From assembly GCF_029193575.1 (NCBI RefSeq), contig NZ_JARGCS010000050.1:1-64000 (forward strand): 64,000 nt of DNA, given 5' to 3'. The notes beneath the pieces were generated by a model. The model saw only the letters and a program-made list of their open reading frames with translations. It had not been told where the DNA came from and ran no database searches. Positions 59,930 through 64,000 of the stretch are shown here, in pieces. The DNA comes from Pseudomonas entomophila (GTDB lineage: Bacteria > Pseudomonadota > Gammaproteobacteria > Pseudomonadales > Pseudomonadaceae). Each line of letters begins with the position of its first letter. The first letter of the stretch is position 1. The position numbers and the translations under genes were made by a program.

Positions 59930-62017
59930 GTGTTGATTGGATCCTACAGCTCATTTCTTGTGGCAGCCTCTTTATTTGTAGCCATTCTGGTTTCCTACAC
60001 GGCTTTGGGTATGGCAGGCAGGATCTCATCGTCGGCAGGGAACTACGCCAACGCCTGGCTGGCTGGCGGCGCATTTACGATGGGGCTGGGTATATGGTCG
60101 ATGCACTTTATTGGCATGCTGGCATTCCGCTTACCTATCGACGTGGGTTACGACGCCCTTTTAACGCTCACCTCCTTTGCGCTGGCAGTCATCTGCTCGG
60201 CGTTTGCGCTATGGGTAACCGACACCCCTCACTTGTCGCTTATCAAGCTCGCCATTGGCGCGTCGCTCATGGGGGGAGGGATAGCGGCGATGCACTATCT
60301 AGGCATGGCGGCTATGAAAATGACACCTGCCATCGTCTATGACTGGAGGCTGGTGACCACCTCAGTGGTGGTGGCTATCTTATCTTCTGCCGGGGCGCTC
60401 TGGCTGACCTTCACGCTGAAGCATCAAACCACCTTTATCTTCCTGCGGCGGTGTGGATCGGCCCTCATCATGGGGACGGCCATTTCTGGTATGCATTACT
60501 TAGGCATGGCATCGGCTGGGTTCCCCGAAGGAAGCTTCTGTGGTGCCGCCAATCAGGGCATCAGTGCAGCATGGCTATCCTTGGCCTTAATCGCAATAAA
60601 TCTATCGGTTATCGGAGCCGCCTTACTCATCTCCATTTTTGATGAAACGATGGAGCAAAGAACGACAACACTGTCAACATCACTTGCCTTGGCTAACAAC
60701 GAGCTCTTGCAGCTTGCTCTTTATGATCCACTTACCCGCTTGGCTAATCGCACACTGCTCAATGAAACGCTTGAACGCGCCCTTAAAGACACTTCAGGTA
60801 GCGATGTAAAGGTTGCCATACTTTTTCTGGGCCTGGACGGTTTCAAGCCTATCAATGACGCCTACGGTCGCTGCACGGGGGACCAAGTGCTGATTGGCGT
60901 GGCCGAGAGGATCAAGTGTGCGGTGAGGCCAGGAGACACCGTTGCGCGATTGGGCGGGGATGAGTTCGTCGTGATGGCCTCTATTCTCCGCCCCGCCGAT
61001 GCGTCAATGATAGCAAGGCAGATTATTGATTCACTGAAAAAACAAACCATAACGCACAATCATCAACTGGTCATCACAGCGAGTATCGGCATTGCGATTT
61101 ATCCCGATGATGCCAAGGATCGGCATGAGCTCATGGTTCATGCCGATTCAGCGATGTACTATGCTAAAGAACGTGGGCGAAACGACTATCAATTCTTTGA
61201 GCGCTCCATGTATGCCAACGCCCAGCAAAATCTTGAATTGTTGCTGGAGCTGCGCCAGGCGGTGCATCGAGGCGAGTTGGAGCTCTATTATCAACCAAAA
61301 TTTTCTGCGCCGGCAGGGCCCATTGTGGGGGCTGAGGCACTAATAAGATGGCGCCATCCTGTTCGCGGATTGATTTGCCCTGTCGATTTCTTGACCCTTG
61401 CCGAAAAATCCGGATTGATTATTGCCATTGGCGACTGGGCGCTAAATGAAGCCTGTCGGCAGCTCCGCTGCTGGCATGAAAGCGGCCACCTGGATTGGGG
61501 GGTGGCAGTCAATTTGTCAGCAATACAACTCAATCACCCCGGCCTGCGGTCGTCCGTTGAAACCGTGTTGAAAAAAAACAATATCGCACCGGAATCCCTG
61601 ACACTCGAGATCACCGAGTCTTTAGCAATGAAAGACATTTCTTCCAGTGTTAAAGTGTTGAATGAGCTCTCTGCTGCAGGGGTATGCATCTCCATTGATG
61701 ATTTTGGAACAGGGCACTCCAGCCTGATGTATCTCAAGCAGCTCCCCGCCAAAGAAATAAAGATAGATAAAGGCTTTCTGGACACGCTGTCGGAAGGCAC
61801 GGACGACACTATCATTCTTTCCAAAATCATAGAGCTTGCCAAGATGCTTGATATGCGCGTTGTCGCAGAGGGTGTCGAAACAGTGGAGCAGCAACGTGCG
61901 CTGACATCCATGGGGTGCGATATACTCCAAGGTTTTCTACTCGGACACCCGATGACCGCTGATGAACTGACACAACGAGGAGCACCCTGGCTTGATCAGG
62001 TGATGCCAGATAGGTAA
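59930..62017 (+). CDS. MHYT-GGDEF-EAL c-di-GMP enzyme
   Basis: A 695-residue inner-membrane protein. Seven helices carry three MHYT-type motifs (SMHFIGMLAF, AAMHYLGMAAM, SGMHYLGMAS) that may bind copper and sense NO, CO or oxygen. The diguanylate cyclase domain has an intact LGGDEFV site, and the phosphodiesterase domain has GAEALIRW, an intact EAL, plus DDFGTGHSS. Both activities are possible. P. aeruginosa MucR and NbdA have this layout and act in NO-induced dispersal. It follows the BdlA-like gene by 20 bp. Confidence 0.93.
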   Translation: MLIGSYSSFLVAASLFVAILVSYTALGMAGRISSSAGNYANAWLAGGAFTMGLGIWSMHFIGMLAFRLPIDVGYDALLTLTSFALAVICSAFALWVTDTPHLSLIKLAIGASLMGGGIAAMHYLGMAAMKMTPAIVYDWRLVTTSVVVAILSSAGALWLTFTLKHQTTFIFLRRCGSALIMGTAISGMHYLGMASAGFPEGSFCGAANQGISAAWLSLALIAINLSVIGAALLISIFDETMEQRTTTLSTSLALANNELLQLALYDPLTRLANRTLLNETLERALKDTSGSDVKVAILFLGLDGFKPINDAYGRCTGDQVLIGVAERIKCAVRPGDTVARLGGDEFVVMASILRPADASMIARQIIDSLKKQTITHNHQLVITASIGIAIYPDDAKDRHELMVHADSAMYYAKERGRNDYQFFERSMYANAQQNLELLLELRQAVHRGELELYYQPKFSAPAGPIVGAEALIRWRHPVRGLICPVDFLTLAEKSGLIIAIGDWALNEACRQLRCWHESGHLDWGVAVNLSAIQLNHPGLRSSVETVLKKNNIAPESLTLEITESLAMKDISSSVKVLNELSAAGVCISIDDFGTGHSSLMYLKQLPAKEIKIDKGFLDTLSEGTDDTIILSKIIELAKMLDMRVVAEGVETVEQQRALTSMGCDILQGFLLGHPMTADELTQRGAPWLDQVMPDR

Positions 62018-62265
62018 TCACTTGTCATTCGATAGATGATGACGCCACAGCGAAAGGTGGCATCAATGGATTATTCGACCCCTCGTGCCCCGACCTGAAC
62101 TTCGATCGACAATCTAGAGAAACTGCGTATAGGTCGCCGATCGCTGATAGAGGCGCCGAGCCTGCCGCATCGCCTCGAATGGAGTCGGATCTCACACAGA
62201 CCAGTGAATTGTCGGCGCCCATCCCTGGCGTGCAGCAGCAGGCGAGTGCCTGGGATCGATGGACC
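62018..62265. other. Short gene-free stretch before the IS66 element
   Basis: No convincing gene. GACGCCAC/GGTGGC near 62042-62065 can form a weak hairpin after the MHYT gene, but there is no T run. Base composition rises in GC toward the IS. Confidence 0.4.
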
Positions 62266-62347
62266 GTAAGCGCGCCATGAACCCCACATTCAAAGCCGCT
62301 AGTTGATGCCCGATGCTGTGCTCCGATTTTTCAGGAGCCCGTTCACC

Positions 62348-62707
62348 ATGATGCGACCCGACGCCAAAGTCGAAAAGGTTTACCTCTATCCCAAGCCCGT
62401 CGACTTCCGAAAATCCATCGACGGGCTCGCCGCTCTGGTGGAACTTGATATCAAGGTGGCCGTATTCGATCCGGTACTTTTCGTATTTCTTAACAAACCA
62501 CGCAATCGCGTGAAGATCCTCTATTGGGAGCGTAACGGCTTCTGCCTTTGGCTCAAGCGTCTGGAATCCGAACGTTTCAAAACTTCGCCCGACGCCACCG
62601 ACGAAGCGATTGTCCTGACGGTCCAGGAACTGAATTGGCTACTCGATGGCTTCGACCTCTGGCGCAACCGTCCGCATCAGGTACTGACCCCGCGCTTCGT
62701 CGCCTGA
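62348..62707 (+). CDS. tnpB: IS66 family accessory protein TnpB (Orf2)
   Basis: A 119-residue protein matching IS66 Orf2: KVYLYPKPVDFRKSIDGLAA, FVFLNKPRNRVKILYWERNG and FCLWLKRLESERF. It is required for transposition of IS66 elements though its role is unknown. ATG 62348 (MRPDAKVEKVYL) chosen; one more ATG lies just before. Confidence 0.93.
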   Translation: MMRPDAKVEKVYLYPKPVDFRKSIDGLAALVELDIKVAVFDPVLFVFLNKPRNRVKILYWERNGFCLWLKRLESERFKTSPDATDEAIVLTVQELNWLLDGFDLWRNRPHQVLTPRFVA

Positions 62708-62725
62708 GTCGGTATAATCCACGGC

Positions 62726-64000
62726 ATGATTTCCATGCCCAAAGACCTCCCTGACGACCCTGTTCTGCTCAAGCAATTGCTTGAGCAGATGATCAGCGAG
62801 CGTGAATCGGACAAGGGCAAGATCGTTCACCTCGAAGAGGAAAACGCCTTGCTGCGCCAGCGCTTGTTCGGCCGCTAGTCTGAGCAGTCAGCGGACCCGC
62901 TGACGCCACAAATGGCGCTGTTCAACGAAGCAGAAAGCGTTGCCGAGCCAGCCGGTGAAACGGCAGAAGACGAAACCGTTGCACCGGCACGGCAACGCGG
63001 CAAGCGCAAACCGCTACCCGCCGATCTTCCGCGCATTGAAGTCATCCACGAGCTGCCTGAGCACGAACTGACCTGTGCTTGCGGGTGCCGTAAGCATGCC
63101 ATCGGTGAAGAGATCAGCGAGCAGCTCGAAATTGTTCCGATGCAGATCCGTGTGATCAAGCATATCCGCAAGGTTTACGGTTGCCGCGGGTGCGAAAGCG
63201 CGCCAGTGACAGCCTACAAGCCCGCTCAATTGATCGAAAAGAGCATGGCCAGTCCAAGCGTATTGGCCATGCTGCTGACCACCAAGTACGTCGATGGTTT
63301 GCCCTTTCATCGTTTCGAAAAGGTACTGGGCCGCCACGGCATCGATATACCAAGGCAAACCTTAGCGCGCTGGGTCATCCAATGCAGTGAGCATTTCCAG
63401 CCGCTGCTGAACCTGATACGCGACAGTTTGCTTAGCAGCCGGGTCATTCATTGCGACGAAACCCGCGTCCAGGTATTGAAAGAGTCTGGCCGTGAGCCGA
63501 GCAGTCAGTCCTGGATGTGGGTGCAAACGGGTGGCCCGCCTGGCAGACCGGTCATTTTGTTCGACTATTCCACCAGCCGGGCGCAGGAAGTGCCGATGCG
63601 CCTGCTCGATGGCTATCGCGGCTACGTGATGACTGACGATTACGCTGGTTACAACGCATTGGCTGCCCAAGTGGGTGTTGAGCGCTTGGGCTGTTGGGCC
63701 CATGCGCGGCGCAAGTTCGTTGAAGCACAGAAAGTGCAGCCAAAAGGGAAAACCGGACGTGCAGACATTGCGTTGAACCTGATCAACAAGCTGTACGGTG
63801 TTGAGCGGGATTTGAGCACGGTGAGCGATGAAGCCCGCAGGGCCGGTCGTCACGAACGCAGCGTGCCGCTGCTGGCGCAATTGAAAAGCTGGATGGAAAA
63901 GACCCAGCCCCAAATGACCTCGCAGAACGCACTCGGCAAAGCGGTGAACTACTTGGCGGGCAACTGGAGCAAACTCGAACGGTATGTCGAGGAAGGCTTC
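62726..64000 (+). pseudogene. tnpC: IS66 transposase TnpC with amber stop, 3' end outside window
   Basis: The frame starts MISMPKDLPDDPVLLKQLLE with a leucine-zipper helix and reaches LRQRLFGR, where TAG (62876-62878) replaces the lysine codon expected in the family motif LFGRKSEQ. The frame then continues unbroken in the same phase to the end of the window: SEQSADPLTPQM, zinc-finger CACGCRKH and CRGC, the DDE parts HCDETRVQV and MTDDYAGYNAL, and CWAHARRKF. Only this one change disables it; amber suppression, start downstream or a sequencing error are alternatives. Confidence 0.85.

Larger units (their letters stand above)
62266..64000 (+). mobile_element. IS66-family element, right end beyond window
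   Basis: The left end probably begins with GTAAGCGCGCC at 62266, the usual IS66 terminus. tnpB and tnpC are present; there is no room for tnpA (82 bp before tnpB), as in some IS66 elements. tnpC has an internal amber stop, so the copy may be inactive. Confidence 0.85.

Overview
The window looks like chromosome of a high-GC Pseudomonas, most likely the P. putida group. Three things point there: many copies of the putida-type REP core (CGCGGGGCAAGCCCGC), an Arg-His-Leu tRNA operon next to folD and a glycerol-type ABC cluster, and conserved Pseudomonas neighbourhoods (fdsGBAD, PACE pump with LysR, ocd with Lrp). The species call is inference from recalled gene content; no search was run.

Layout. 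1-2597 is an ISL3-family insertion sequence with perfect 14-bp terminal inverted repeats. Besides the transposase it carries a phage-type BRO antirepressor gene, and upstream of that a sequence that reads as a P1-like C4 antisense RNA facing a complementary target in the antirepressor leader. 2598-11548 is the early region of an integrated phage-like element, without structural genes in view: a gene cut by the IS, a LexA-controlled DUF1654 gene, a ParB-like protein, small proteins, a GIY-YIG protein, an ASCH protein, a relic, an excisionase and a tyrosine integrase. The integrase ends 9 bp from the 3' end of tRNA-Leu, the presumed attachment site. 11549-12045 holds the tRNA operon with a stable-RNA-type promoter.

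12179-54690 is mostly core genome: folD; a six-gene glpSTPQUV-like importer with a divergent sigma-54 activator; ornithine cyclodeaminase with an Lrp regulator; dctA with two FCD-type GntR regulators; a GNAT enzyme; a lipoprotein; a PACE pump with LysR; two chemoreceptors; a TSUP exporter; a phosphatase-like protein; a heme oxygenase; a Tat-exported aminotransferase; arsB; an SbmA/BacA-like ABC protein; NAD-formate dehydrogenase fdsGBAD; a yjfK-L-M-C operon; a DUF3833/chalcone-isomerase-like pair; and a 1107-residue HrpK-domain protein.

54874-62017 is more AT-rich and has no REP copies. It encodes a HilA-like winged-helix/TPR regulator, an Aer-like PAS chemoreceptor, a soluble PAS-PAS receptor resembling BdlA, and an MHYT-GGDEF-EAL protein: a plausible energy-sensing, c-di-GMP and biofilm-dispersal group. 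The window ends inside an IS66-family element whose tnpC carries an amber stop.

The most unusual items are the C4/BRO/transposase arrangement inside the ISL3 element, a long-armed inverted repeat in front of the ParB-like gene, a 21-bp inverted repeat upstream of the BdlA-like gene, a recurring leader motif in the phage region, and the asymmetric ATPase pair of the glp importer.
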